60,000 bases of DNA, taken from NCBI GenBank assembly GCA_914767715.1, contig OU612067.1:25396162-25456161 (forward strand). Direction: 5' to 3'. Made by a program: the position numbers and the translations under genes. Numbering within the stretch: position 1 is the stretch's first letter; each line of letters begins with the position of its first letter. The notes under the pieces are model-generated. The model saw only the letters and a list, made by a program, of their open reading frames with translations. It was not told the origin of the DNA and made no database searches. Positions 23,201 to 36,500 of the stretch are shown here, one piece after another. Source of the DNA: Membranipora membranacea. Taxonomy: Eukaryota > Bryozoa > Gymnolaemata > Cheilostomatida > Membraniporidae.

Positions 23201-25222
23201 ATCACGAGAGCTCCCCCAGAACTGTTTGGGGAAAGAGAATAGATACTTTCCTCGACTACAATTATAAAAAAAAACATTAATAACTTTGTTAATCTATGAA
23301 AGGTATCAAGTATCAATACAGGCTAAAAAAAAGAAGACAGGTCTGAAGCATCCAGATTTAATCTCCGAATTGAATCAAAGCTCCCAACCACTCAGATTTT
23401 AGCCCGAGTTACTCAGGTTTTTGGGTTCAACTCAGGGATTTTAGAATTTTAGCTAAAAACTCAGATTTTACCTCATATTCATCAAAGTTGGGGAATTCCT
23501 CTTAATGTGGCGTATTTGTATCAATGTGTTAGTTGGTTGTATGATTATAAAGAAACAATTTTTTGTTGTGATATATGAAATACATTAACCAAGATGAATT
23601 TTACAGTGATTCTATATCAATGATCTGGTAGCAACTCTAAAAAGCCAGTATCATTCATATGCGAAGACCTAAGTTGCTCTCTAGGCTTTGGCGGCCGGGC
23701 CCATTGAGGAGGCTAACAGAGCTCTAATACTCTAAACTGTATGTGCACAGGGCGTTTCACGCCTTTGAAATGCCAAGTGCAACAAGGTATCAGCAAAACT
23801 CAGGTATTGGATCCTCCCGGGTTGAGAGCCCTGATTTAATAAGAGGCATCACACGATAATATGGTACATGAGAAAAATTTTGGGTATCTGCCTAAATAGT
23901 TAATAATATGCAATTAGAACAGAAAGAGGTTCTGATCTAGTATAAAGTATTTCGAAAAAGATTGAAAATTAAATGCTTTCATCTCTCACAATTTGATTTG
24001 TAAGGCAGCTACCAAATGTATTTATCATACCCCTCAGGTTTGGCTTCTGAAATCATCCATATTGATCTTCAGTACATAGGATCACAAAATTGGTGACAAA
24101 GGTGACAACCTATTGATGCTTTGTGATTATTACACTAAACAGGTTTGGCAATTTTGATTAATACATTGTCATCTGAACACTTGATAAAACTCGGCAAGAT
24201 AACATAAAATAAATTGTGAGGAAAACATTGACTATGCGATAAGCATTTTCAACTGAAATACAGTAAATTAAAATAGTAGGCTTTGAGAGTCTGTACTTAC
24301 TGCTATAATAAAGTTGGAATGCACCATACAGTGAATCTGATTGTTTGACTGCTATAGTGATCTGCTGAATTCCAGTAATAATCGCATCTATAGTACGCCA
24401 ATTTCTCTTTGTAGGTACAACCTTGTTGAAATGAACATTACCACAGCCAACTTTAGCTGCTATGGGTGATGTTGAATCGCCATTGTATATTAGAAAAGGA
24501 AATTCATCACAAACATCGGTTGATGACGGAGTGGCAGGCTGATACACTAAGTTCAACCAGAATTTATTTGGTAGATAACTTATTACAATTTTCGTGTTTC
24601 CTTCTGTATTATTAAAATCTTCGGAGTAGCCCGGGCTAAGAATTTGTCCTAAAGAGCTGGTTGGAGAGTAATCAATATTCAAAGTGTCCTCTTCTTTCAT
24701 AGTTAGATTGCCTATGAATGAAGAATAATATAAGTCTCAAACCATAACAGACCACGTACCAAGTGCTCCAACCCTGCTTGGGTTTCATTACCAGCCAATT
24801 TTAATCTTCTACAAACCACATTTTTATGGGAATGTGGTTGATGATAAAATGCTGTTAGTGCTACCATATACCCAGTCAAAGTTAATCAAAACATTTATTT
24901 CAAACTAAGTGCTGGTGCAACAGATTTAAGAGCATGTTAAACTAAATTATTATGTGCTTAGGTGTTTAAAATGATCAAAAATCAAAGCAAATAAAAAACT
25001 TTGTTGTTCTGACAATATGTGATCATAAGAGCAGCTACTCCAGATGTAGCCTGTCTTGACAATTGGTTGTCGAGACAGATAACTCCAGATTCAGACAAAA
25101 CTTCAGAAAATTAGCTATGGATGATAATCTTTAATCAGGATAACCTAGAAACTCAAATAAAAGCACTTACCGTTGACCGGGTAGAAAATAGCAACAGCTA
25201 CTAGGAGCAACCTCATCATCAT
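20239..25222 (-). CDS. CUB-CUB-sushi single-pass receptor, copy A1
   Basis: Exons in transcript order: 25222-25171 (signal peptide MMMRLLLVAVAIFYPVN), 24711-24301 (CUB1), 23255-22818 (CUB2), 22153-21938 (sushi/CCP: CSD..IAC..ASC..PNC with SIWSTDRPNC, then a Thr/Ser/Gln stalk), 21555-21372 (membrane helix, stop-transfer SRRNQRKR), 21178-21081, 20909-20720 and 20380-20239 (cytoplasmic tail, TGA). All joins are GT-AG and in frame. Ectodomain exons are all phase 1-1, so modules can be added or lost freely. The tail has tyrosines in NNYAGV, AVYDSPR, TLYSNRE, NVYSDI and ELYGTG, consistent with a signalling receptor. The ligand is unknown. AATAAA lies near 19975. A surface recognition role is inference. 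Confidence 0.82.
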
Positions 25223-25353
25223 GCTGGTTTCTCTTTTCCTTACCTCAACCTTCTAGACTGTCAAAAATTCATACATTTGATAACCAATGTGTTGCATTTG
25301 AGTATAACAAAAACAAACCATACAAAATCTCAACTCTTCAATTTGTCACTTAC

Positions 25354-26158
25354 GTTTGTACTTGATAAGGAATCCAGCAAACTTCTCACCTTCACTTTGT
25401 TCTATCAGAGTGAACAGGATGGTATTATCGTTCGATTTGATATCAAAAGTAGTTGTGGATGGTATTGATCCCCCTCCACCACAGCCATAAAGTCCGATGT
25501 GTCCATTAAAGATGGAAAATTGATCTAAATTACCATCTCCCTTATTTTCTTCCGATTCACAACTCCCTATTGCCTTCCCAATATTAAAGAAGATGTACTC
25601 AATTTCTATTTTTGTTGTTTGTATAGGTACTGACAGCTTCAATAGATTATTTGTGTCCTTTGGATATTTGAAATTTGTGGCAAAATTGAATGTGTTGTCA
25701 GGCTGGTAAGGTGGGCTTTTGGTTTTACGCCGTTAGTAAATACTAATTTTCTCAGGTTCCTAGCAGGGGTAATATCTCAAAATACAAAGTAATAATAAGC
25801 GTTAAATTCTATGGTCAATTAATACTATTCAACAGTAGTTACTCAAGATAGTTTAACTTAGGGAATTCCCTCCTCAATATTACAAAGGAACTTCACGGGG
25901 AAACCCTATTGTAACTTCCTTATTATGACGTGGTTAGGAAAGTTTACAAGAATGCGACAAATTATGTATGATCTGTCTATGTTTATGTCTACACACTAGG
26001 TTAATAAACCAGATTAATATCTCAATTAGTCTATTATGTCAATAATCAAGTGCTTTGTTTAACAAAAGGCAACCCAAAAATAGACTTCGTTCTACCGTTC
26101 ACAGTTCTGAACAGAAAAGGCTACTTGATAGAACTAGGACTATCCTTACCCTGACTTG

Positions 26159-26198
<40 letters not shown>

Positions 26199-29100
26199 AA
26201 TGATACTTCAAAGAGTTAGCTTTACTATTACATAACATATAACTTAATAGTCTACTTATGATAACAAAATTAAATTTCAGCCTTATAAATAATCCCTTTC
26301 AATTACATCAAAGGATGACTTTAATTCAAGCTCTCCAATAGTTATGTTAACTTATTAAAGTATTTGACCCAAGCGAAGCAGTCTCACTAGCCAAAATAAA
26401 CTGCTTTACGCCCCACTTTAGGTATGCCAATAAATACCCTGAAGTGCCACCTTCCCGGCTAGAAAATATTAGCCTCTTGCGAATTTTGAATTTATTGAAA
26501 ACAAAATCAGATGACACTTTAACTTCATAAAATTTGAGATATAAATAAATCTTCAAGGTCTTAAAAATAATTGCCTTACGAAATAATACGGTACTTGCTA
26601 TATTCTAGTGAAGTCTGTAATTCTTCTTTGTGAATGCTCCTGTCACTATGTCTTCAAACTAGTAATCTTGAACTCTGTAATTCCTCTTTGTGTACGTCTC
26701 TGTCACCGTGGCTTCAACTTGTAATCTTGAACTCTGTAATTCCTCCTTGTGTACGTCTCTGTCACCGTGTCTTCAACTCGTAATCTTGAACTCTGTAATT
26801 CCTCTTTGTGTACGTCTCTGTCACCGTGTCTTCAACTCGTAATCTTGAACTCTGTAATTCCTCCTTGTGTACGTCTCTGTCACCGTGTCTTCAACTCGTA
26901 ATCTTGAACTCTGTAATTCCTCTTTGTGTACGTCTCTGTCACCGTGTTTTCAACTCGTAATCTTGAATTTTGTAATTCCTCTTTGTGTACGTCTCTGTCA
27001 CCGTGTCTTCAACTTGTAATCCTGAACTCTGTATTTCACCTCAATAATCTCTTACCACCAATGTCTATAATTGATACTCTTGGTAAACCCTTGCTACCAA
27101 AGTCTAAAATGCTACCACTCTGACAAACCCTTGCTGCCAAAGTCCAAAAATGATACTACTCTGACAAACCCTTGCTGCCAAAGTCTAAATTGCTACTCCT
27201 CTGACAAACCCTTGCTGCCAAAGTCTAAATTGCTACTGCTCTGACAAACCCTTGCTGCCAAAGTCTAAATTGCTACTCCTCTGACAAACCCTTGCTGCCA
27301 AAGTCCAAAATTGATACTACTCTGACAAACCCTTGCTGCCAAAGTCTAAATTGCTACTCCTCTGACAAACCCTTGCTGCCAAAGTCCAAAATTGATACTA
27401 CAACTTACTACGGTGGGCCTTGCCTTATATAGGGTGTTAGGATTGTTGAGTTGGCATGGTGCAATAATGTTGAGGTGGCGCATAAAAAATTCCGTTTGCT
27501 GATAAGTAGAACATTTGCTAGGGTCGATATTTTGCAATGATGCTGACTGTTTGCTGACTATACATGACTCATAAACCCAAGATTAATTATAAAACATATG
27601 ATAAATATTGGTTAGCACATGGCATTGCTACGTATGTCATTTATTGGGTAATAAATAATTATTAAGCATGAAAATGATCTTACTCCTATTCTGAAGTTTC
27701 CAGTATGTATAAGTTATGTTAATCATAGAATTAATAATAATTCTACAGCCATTAGTTTTTCTAATGCTGCTTTCCATGACCAGATAAATAGTCACAACTA
27801 AAAACCAATAATAAATAAATAATCATATCACAAGTTTCTACTGCTAATTGTGGTAATGTAAATAACTAGACACAACAATTGTACATGAATAGTGTAGTGG
27901 CTAATAAAAAGGGGGGGGGGGGGGGATAGCATTGATTAAAAGGTCACTGTTGCAATAAACATTGTCGAACACTATTTTTGTTGAGGCAGTTGTGTCTCTA
28001 ATAGTTGCTGCCTAAATTTACATATTACTAACTAATTATCTTCCTAATTATATTTTTGTTTCATAATAATTAAACTGAAGCTAAATCAAACATCCTTCTA
28101 TTATCATTAGCAGCCAAGGATTAGTGCTTGATATAATGTATCAGTTATGCCTTAATGATCGGCTCCTTTGTGCTACACTTTTGCATTGTACGGCAGATTA
28201 TTTAAGATAGTACAATAAGTTACATTTTGCTAGCTCAGCAGACCAAGGCTAAATAAATTAAACATCTCTGAGTAAGTCATGGAATAACACAAGCATGCTT
28301 TTAGCGCATGCACAGTTTATAAACCATTAATTTGCACTGTGCCGTCCATAATAATCATAATTCAATTGATAAATACAGGGCCTATAAGGCTGCTGCTTAC
28401 CTACACTAATAATATCAGTATAATAACTATGGTATTTGTCAGGAGTTACAAAAATGCTCCTGACAGTGTCATGGCTCGCTATAAATCCAGAGGGGTTGCT
28501 TTCTGTGATATTCACGAGAGCTCCCCCAGAACTGTTTGGGGAGAGAGAATAGATACTTTCCTCGACTACAATTATAAAAAAAACATTAAGAACTTTGTTA
28601 ATCTATGAAAGGTATCAAGTATCAATAGAGGCTAAAAAAAAAGAAGACAGGTCTGAAGCATCCAGATTTAATCACCGAATTGAATCAAAGCTCCCAACCA
28701 CTCAGATTTTAGCCCGAGTTACTCAGGTTTTTGGGTTCAACTCAGGGATTTTAGAATTTTAGCTAAAAACTCAGATTTTGCCTCATATGCATCAAAGTTG
28801 GGGAATTCCTCTTGATGTGGCGTGTTTGTATCAATGTGTTAGTTGGTTGTATGATTATAAAGAAACAATTTTTTGTTGTGATATATTAAATACATTAACC
28901 AAGATGAATTTTACAGTGATTCTATATCAATGATCTGGTAACAACTCTAAAAAACCAGTATCATTCATATGCGGAGGCCTAAGTTGCTCTCTAGGCTTTG
29001 GCGGCCGGGCCCATTGAGGAGGCTAACAGAGCTCTAATACTCTAAACTGTATGTGCACAGGGCGTTTCACGCCTTTGAAATGCCACGTGCAACAAGGTAT

Positions 29101-30925
29101 CGGCAAAACTCAGGTATTGGATCCTCCCGGGTTGAGAGCCCTGATTTAATAAGAGGCATCACACGATAATATGGTACATGAGAAAAATTTTGGGTAGCTG
29201 CCTAAATAGTTAATAATATGCTAAGTGGACCTTCTAACTTGAAAGATCAGAAAGAGGTTCTGATCTAGTATAAAGTATTTCGAAAAAGATTGAAAATTAA
29301 ATGCTTTTATCCCTCACAATTTGATTTGTAAGACAGCTACAAAATGTATTTATCATACCCCTCAGGTTTGGCTTCCAAAATCATCCATATTGATCTTCAG
29401 TATATATGAAATGTATAACTTTTTACCAAGATAGATCGACATTAAACGTTACCCTTGTGAAAAAACCCTGAGGTGGTTTTGAGTCCCTAAGTTATTGGCT
29501 TCATGTAGATTGAACAGATTGGCCTCTGTGTAGCTGCCAAGAAATATGGCAAAGGTGACAACCTATTGATGCTTTGTGATTATTACACTAAGCAGGTTTG
29601 GCAATCTTGATTACTACATTGTCATCTGACCACTTGATAAAACTCGGCAAGATAACACAAAATAAATAGTAAGGAAAACATTGGCTATGCGATAAGCATT
29701 TTCAACTGAAATATAGTAAATTAAAATAGCTCGGCTCTGAGAGTCTGTACTTACTGCTATAGTAAAGTTGGAATTCACCATACAGTGAATCTGATTGTTT
29801 GACTGCTATAGTGATCTGCTGAATTCCAGTAATAATCGCATCTATAGTACGCAATTTTCTGTCTGTAGGAACATCCTTGTAGAAATGGACATTACCACAG
29901 CCAACTTTAGCTGCTATTTCGGATGTTGACTCGCCATTGTATATTAGAAAAGGAGATTCAACACAACCATCGGTTGATGACGGAGTGGCAGGCAGATACA
30001 CTAAGTTCAACCAGAATCTATTTGGTAGAGAACTTATTACAATTTTCGTGTTTCCTTCTGTATTAGTGAAATCTTTGGCGTAGCCCGGGCTAAGAATTAT
30101 TCCTGAAGAGCTGGTTGGAGAGTAATCAATATTCAAAGTGTCCTCTTCTTTCATAGTTAGATTGCCTATGAATTAAGAATAATATAGGTCTCAAACCATA
30201 ACAGACCAGCACCAAGTGCTCCAACCTTGCTTGGGTTTCATTACCAGCCAATTTTAATCTTCTACAAACCACATTTTTATGGGAATGTGGTGGTTGATGA
30301 TAAAATGCTGTTAGTGCTACCATATACCCAGTCAAAGTTAATTAACATTTACTTCAAACTAAGTGCTGGTGCAACAGATTTAAGACCCATATTAATCTAA
30401 ATTTTTATGTGCTTAGGTGTTTAAAATGATCAAAAACGAAAGAAATGAAAAACTTTGTTGTTCTAACCAATATGTCATCATAAGAGCAGCTCCTCCAGAT
30501 GTAGCCTGTCTTGACAATTGGTTGTCGAGACAGATAACTCCAGATTCAGACCAAACTTCAGAAAATCAGCTATGGATGATAATCTTTATTCAGGGGGGGT
30601 CTTTCAATAAGAAACCGCCAAAATCACAATTTGATCGCACACTCCCTGAGTGAGTGATACCTGCTAGGCTCTCGCTTTCAGATCGCTCACTCACTTGATG
30701 GAACTATATACATTCTGAGTGAACGATTTGAGAGCGATTTTGTCTAATTGAAACACCAAGTGAGTGATAATTCTGGAGCGATGTGATAGTGATAACTTGC
30801 TTTAGTAAAGGATCGCTCTTTCTAATTGAAAGACCCCCCTGGATAACCTAGAAACTCAAATAAAAGCACTTACCGTTGACCGAGTAGAAAATAGCAACAG
30901 CTATCAGGAGCAGCCTCATCATCAT
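25354..30925 (-). CDS. Second CUB-CUB module (A2), no sushi or membrane exons of its own
   Basis: Tandem duplicate of the 5' half of the A1 receptor. Exons: 30925-30874 (signal peptide MMMRLLLIAVAIFYSVN), 30165-29755 (CUB1) and the CUB2 exon, whose first part is 28565-28465 and whose second part is 25702-25354, with a 2.76-kb insertion between. If spliced as noted in the findings, CUB2 gains PDNT and stays in frame. CUB2 ends in phase 1, so it could splice into A1 CUB1 (also phase 1), giving a four-CUB receptor, or stand as a broken duplicate. The duplication junction lies near 25308, where the A1 upstream flank (gagtataac) meets intron sequence. Copy B lacks this second module. Confidence 0.65.
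26160..26197 (+). repeat. 38-base poly-G run
   Basis: Uninterrupted G homopolymer. Runs this long are rare and easily mis-sized in assembly. A second run of 15 G lies at 27911-27925 in the same insertion. Confidence 0.9.
26625..27030 (+). repeat. 59-bp minisatellite, about seven units
   Basis: Units of the form cttgaactctgtaattcctc + tttgtgtacgtctctgtcac + cgtgtcttcaactcgtaat, with small variants (cctt/cttt, gtgg/gtgt). No spacer-repeat structure, so not a CRISPR array. Confidence 0.9.
27050..27402 (+). repeat. 40-bp minisatellite, about nine units
   Basis: Units ctctgacaaacccttgctgc + caaagtctaaattgctactc. Two unit types alternate: aagtctaaattgctactcc and aagtccaaaattgatactac. Confidence 0.85.
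30592..30840. mobile_element. MITE in A2 upstream intron
   Basis: Inverted ends GGGGGGTCTTTCAATaAGAAA and TTTCTAATTGAAAGACCCCCC, with internal copies of gagcgat/atcgctc. Copies A1 and B have the undisturbed sequence ttcaggataacc at the same place. Confidence 0.65.
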
Positions 30926-33590
30926 GCTGGTTTCTCTTTTCCTTACCTCAACCTTCTAGACTGTCTAAAATCCATACATTTGATAACCAATGTGTTGCAT
31001 TTGAGTATAACGGCTTTTAAGAAAGATAAATCAGATTATCTGTTTAATCAACATCTCTGTTGCCTTCAATGTATTGCTGCACTAGGAAGGGTAGCAAGGT
31101 GCAACCATTTGTTCTCAATCTTGTTCTTGATACCTAAAGTAAACGACACAAGTGGCGATTGTGAATCTCTGCGATCTGATTAATAATAATAAAAAGCTAA
31201 TGAGAAAACAACTTCTAATTTCTTACATTGTGAATAATAATTAAGCCTAGAACAAGTTTGCTCCTACTGTGGTGGAGGAGGGATATTGCAAAGGTCGGGT
31301 ATGGAGGCGCAGCAATACCAGAATTTTGCAATATCCCTCCGCCACTACAGACAGGGCAAACTTGTTCTAAGCTAAGCTACATACAATTCTACATACAATA
31401 CATACAATTCTTTACCGTTACATTTGAGATCTAAAGAGAAGTTCAGTTCATTCAAAACTTTACTTTTCAACCATATTTATTATCGACTTGATCAACATCA
31501 TTGATGATATTATTTCCCTTCTGTTTCTCTTTTTTTGTTTTAAAAAAAATTTTTTTTTCTGGCACTGAGTGCAAAACATTTCGAATGAGATGACTTTGGA
31601 TGCCAATAAAAAGTATATATATATATATGGTGAAAAAAGTCTGCTTTTCATGCTCCCTTGAATTGGAGGTATACCAAGTTATGCATCGTGGGGCCTCATA
31701 AATTTTCTTGTACTGTTTGATGCAGCTGAGAAATTTTGAAATGGTTTTATACAGAAGCAGGTCCATAAAGATGATAATTTACACCCTTTAAAGACTTATA
31801 ATAGAAACACTCCATTATATGAGTGGAATGTAGCCTTGCATACTCATGTGTATTCAAATTGATGCATCTCAGTAAAAAACAAAACTTTGGCTCACTCACC
31901 ATGAACTGATTTGAGAACAGCTGCAACTTTCCACACGTCACAATGCAATGTAGCTACTATAATTCTGTTTTCAGGGTTATTCCCCTAAATAGCAGCAGGC
32001 CCATGCGAAACAGATAAGGTGTGCTTGGAGACTGTAAGAGTAAGCGCTGAATAATAAACACAGCTACCTATGTTCCGCAGCTCGGCTAGATAGCTTCTAC
32101 TTCCCTGTAGCTTACGAGTATCTGACTCAGTATTAAACGCAATGTAAGCAAAACACTGAGTGATGAAGAAAAGGCTTTTGAGACTTTATTTGCTGTTATG
32201 AAAAAGAATAGCTCAGCAAATAACTTAGTGAATTAATGTGAAGTGAACCAGATATGTTTGAATAGCTTATGTGATTGAATATATTGCGCAGCACTGTGAT
32301 TTGATCGAGTGAAGCCTCATGAGTAAAAAAGGCTAAAAGGAAGTTACAAATTGCTTCTTGTTTCAATCCGTCAACAACCTCTCTAACACATATTACATAT
32401 GCCATGCTGTAGCCTACAGACCTGTTAACATAGAAAATGTGTCAAGGGTGTGTTAATAGGTCCTGAAGTCCCCGAGGTCGGCATTTTAATCTACTTCAAG
32501 TTTCTACAGAGACCTATCAGACGGACATCAATCAAATATCCGATTTGTTGACTTGTAGGGTTAAAAATTATGTTCTCTGACACCACTTGCTGTCAACTTT
32601 ATAAAATACCCTGTAGCTTGGCCGTTGTTAGTTATCCACTGGCACTCTTTGCACAGGAATGCCGGAGTTGCCTTGCACGTGCCCACTCATTGTTTGCCGG
32701 TGCTTTTTAGGCTAGGCCTTAGTATGATCAGGGAGCTATGTCTCAAACTCCCTGGTTTGATAATCATATCGCGGACTTTATCTTAAAATTTGCCATCTCC
32801 GATAACTAGGATGAAATGATGCAGTTTTCAATTGTGGGAATGTGAAATGCAGCATTGGCCTGTAAGAATAAGAGAGAGTAGGATGAAATGAAAGACCTGT
32901 TCCCCTTGAGCGATAAACATTCATAAAAGAGACCTGACTGGACATCAATCACAAGTACCACCAGCGGTTATAAAGTCCTTGCTAAGGTGTTGGTCAATTA
33001 TTATTATACATAATAAAGAGTTGGTTAAAGTTATATAGTTTATAGTATATTTGAAAACTAGAATTTTTCCGTTGCCGTGAACTTAAAATCAGAGGCAAAA
33101 ATAAGAAACAAAGCAAGCATCAAACTAGAGTCCGTATAATATAAGATATAATGTGTCATCACTAAGATCTACAATCCAAAGGTAAAATTAAACAATGAGT
33201 ATTTCCTTAGTCTAAAATAGTTTCAAATGCAACAGACAAATAAAATCATTCATTAATATCAACACGATACAGACAACTCAACAAATCCATAGAAATAAAA
33301 CAAATGCATTATATATTTTAATAAAATTGGTATTTTATAATATCTAATCTCTATAATGAGGATGGGATGTAATTCTGTGCATAGAAAATTACAGTTATCA
33401 AATAATCAAATTAGGAAGGAAGAAAATTCCAAACACAATATCACATAATACATGATACTCAACAGGCCCCATTGACTTCGCAGTCATCAGCGCATCACAT
33501 TCCAAGGTCAATATAAAAAATAATAGAATATCAAAAGATTGTCAAAAATGTATCAAGAACTCCCGGAAATAACTAATGGTCTACTAATGT
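30926..33590. other. Spacer between plectin-repeat gene and CUB A2
   Basis: No convincing gene on either strand. It holds the 5' flank of the A2 module, a foldback element (31250-31375), an oligo-T/A stretch near 31530-31560, a TATATA run near 31616, and the presumed 3' untranslated region of the plectin-repeat gene near 33300-33590. It aligns with 57200-60000 but with many more differences than the rest of the duplication. Confidence 0.6.
31250..31375. mobile_element. Foldback element, copy 1
   Basis: Arms agaacaagtttg...ggtggaggagggatattgca and tgcaatatccctccgccac...caaacttgttct pair almost fully. Same family at 57594-57719 and 59262-59396. Confidence 0.7.
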
Positions 33591-36500
33591 CTACTTCTTC
33601 AGACTTTTCAGAGCTTTCAGTGGATTGAGAAGTTTCTTTCTGATGGCATCAGTTCCTCTCTGTGCTGTTTTATTACCGATCTGGTCGAGGGATAACTCCC
33701 GAGGATTATCAGTTAGTGTTGCTTTCACAAACCCTGAAGAAAAAAACAACACTTAATCTCAATAAATGTTTAAGACTTCTCTATCTCTCTCACACCAAAG
33801 TACTCAGTATTCTTATAGTACAAACTTAAAGCTAGATACACAGCAATGTCAATCACGTATTTTACATTTAAAGAGGTTGTTGGAGCTGATTAGAGCCAAG
33901 TTCAACAAGGTTCAATGAGCAGACAACTTCAAAAAAGCATCTATCAGTAATTACCTCTCTCGATGGCCTGTTCAGCTGGTATTTTCTCCCAGGTTATATT
34001 ATGTATATACTCTCCTGTACTCTTGTCTATAATACCGGCAGCGACAGCCTCATGGAATAACAGCTTCTTCCTGTTTCTCTGATCGATGACGGCGTGTACT
34101 GAGTATGTCTTCAGTACTTCTTCCTGTACTGTGCCTATAGCATAGAACAAAACAGACATCTAATACCAAGACATCACTGAGCTGTTAGGGATTACAACAG
34201 AACTTATCTACTTCTGTCTCTGCGGCCCCAAATTTGTTTTCAAAAAGTTGTGCCGCTGAGGTGAGGCTAAACTTATCCACTTATACTATTTTCAATAAGA
34301 GGATTAGGGCATGCAAATTGCTCAACTATATATGTCCGATAGTTGCGGAGCTGATCTCAGCTTTTTAGAATTTGATTTTGGATGGGATGCAGACATGCAA
34401 TCTGAATTAATTCAAAGAGGCTGCTGATAATCGCAGAATTTGAGCCTGTTTATCTGTAATAATGGGAGTGCATAGCTATGACATTGCAGCAAGGCTATGA
34501 GCTGGCTCTATGCTCTATCATAACTTACCCTTAGTCATTGCTAAATGTAAAACATTTTCCAAAACAATAATGATTTTGCACAATGATGCATATACATAGC
34601 CATTCACATGGTTTATATGACAAAATTGTTTTGAAGAGTCCTCCTTTCCAATGAAGGGCGTTTTATTTGATATAGCTATGTCAACAGGGAAGTGAGTGCT
34701 AGCCATAGACAAGAGACATATCGTTCTGACCGCATACCATATACACTATAACCTATCTTTTGGCGGGTACAAACACGCGGGTACAAACACACAGGTATCG
34801 GTTGCAACTTCAGCAAATCCTCAGTCATTATATACATAATCTATATGGGGTCACAGTTGACTTATATGTCAATAATTTGCCATTATGTAAATCATCCTAC
34901 ACTGTGAGGTCGTCGTTTATCGCAGTATTCATGTCCACATCGTTATTATAGAACAAACATCTGAAGTTTCAACCGCGTAGTAAGTTCAGACCTTTATTAC
35001 AGACTTGCTATTTCAAGGTTTGACTTCAAACTGCTATTCAAGTAGAATGAATTAACAGTTGCAGGAGAGTTTGTGTCGCACTAAGCCTTCTCCACACCTG
35101 AAATAAAATCTCATCCACTTCAATCAACTTACCTGTAGCAGCGTTATCATACTCGATCTCTACAAGTTTCTGATCTACAGCGTCACCTATTAACATCTTA
35201 GTTTTAGCTTTGAGATCAGTGAACACTCCATGTACAGGATCAAGTATATGTAGATCAGCGGCCTGATCTAAACTCAACATCTGTCCTGTCTGCGTGTTCA
35301 TGGCAGCTGAAATAGAGAAATATTGTTATTTTGAATCTAAAATATTACAGTATAATGCCATACTTTCAGATCTCATGTTTCCTAAACAAGCAGCATACCA
35401 TCTCTAGTCTTCGGCTAATCAATCATGACATAATTGACCCAACAATAGTTTTCTTGACTGATAATTATGGCAGTGTTAGGAGATGGGGTACATCCCTCAG
35501 TTAGTATCAACATCACTGCCCCAATTGAGCACTTACAGTCAGCCTTATATTTCCCGGCTTAATTTGCAACAGCATTTAATACATACAGAGTGTTTTTTCT
35601 AATTTGTCTAAATCTTATACATGTCTAAGAAATCTTGTTGAAATAACAAATACACAAAAGCACCCATATATCAAGATGACAGCTACCACAGGTATGGTTA
35701 TGGTACACAAACCACATGATGAAAATGATTGGGACTGGCTACTGAACCATCCATAGGGAAATGAGTAACCAATTGGCACCACAGCACAAGCTATAAACAT
35801 ATCACCAGCAAATCTGAGACAGTAAGATAGCTTAGAGTGGTTACTTTCACACAGTGAGTCTCACTTTGAAATGTGAGATTCAACAAGCCTAATGTCTATT
35901 TATTATGTTTACCTCTGACTGTGTATGGCATGGTTTCTCTTGTTGTTCGTATCGTCACAATACCCATAGATTTAACTTTCTCTTCTGACTTCTCAACCTT
36001 GGCTTGTCCCATCTGATAACAAAGTACAATACAGACAAGGTAAATTCACAGGTGATTTCATTTATATCTACACTCAGGGCTAATGAAACATGCTGCTGAC
36101 CAGAACCAAAATCATGACAAGGTCAAACAAAAACCCTATAGTTTAAATAGTTAGATAAATAAATACGTATTGATGGTGGGCGATAATTATCAATATCTGG
36201 GAATAGCTTCCTCTTTTTTTCGTGTGGGCACGACTACCAATAAGTTTAATCTTAAATCATAGATAGTGGTGTTTAATCACAGGTATGGTATTAAATTATT
36301 TTTGAATCACATATGATAGCAGGGAACTTGAGCGGGGATCTTGGATAGAGTGTAGGATGGGGGTAATTTCTTATCGTTGGAGTGTGGGGGTTATGTGTAG
36401 CCATTTTGATGATAGAAGGTTAGTTAATAGTATCTATAAGAAGATGTTCTTAATCTAAACAAAATATACAACATTTATATAAGATCACAATATCAACTGG

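Larger units (their letters stand above)
25695..28464. mobile_element. 2.8-kb insertion in the A2 CUB2 exon, carrying minisatellites
   Basis: Splits the CUB2 exon; A1 and B show the continuous exon. The ends are short inverted repeats (TTGTCAGG at the left, CTGTCAGGAGC read from the right), with a possible 3-bp GTG duplication. The right end also has a small hairpin (gtcaggagttac.../gctcctgac, about 28439-28465). Inside are a 38-base G run, a 59-bp and a 40-bp minisatellite and AT-rich sequence. No coding frame of interest. The superfamily is undecided. Confidence 0.6.
1..33590 (+). repeat. Large duplicated block, copy A
   Basis: Collinear with 41842-60000. Offsets: +41841 at the left edge, +41848 from about 1240, about +31725 after the two transposons, about +26400 at 33500. 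Differences in offset come from the 12.4-kb and 2.27-kb elements, the extra CUB module with its insertion, and small indels. RPL4 to receptor tail is nearly identical; CUB1 and beyond is more diverged. Confidence 0.9.

Noticed and set aside
26625-27402. CRISPR-like array
   Set aside because: The repeats are head to tail without spacers and the genome is animal; these are minisatellites.
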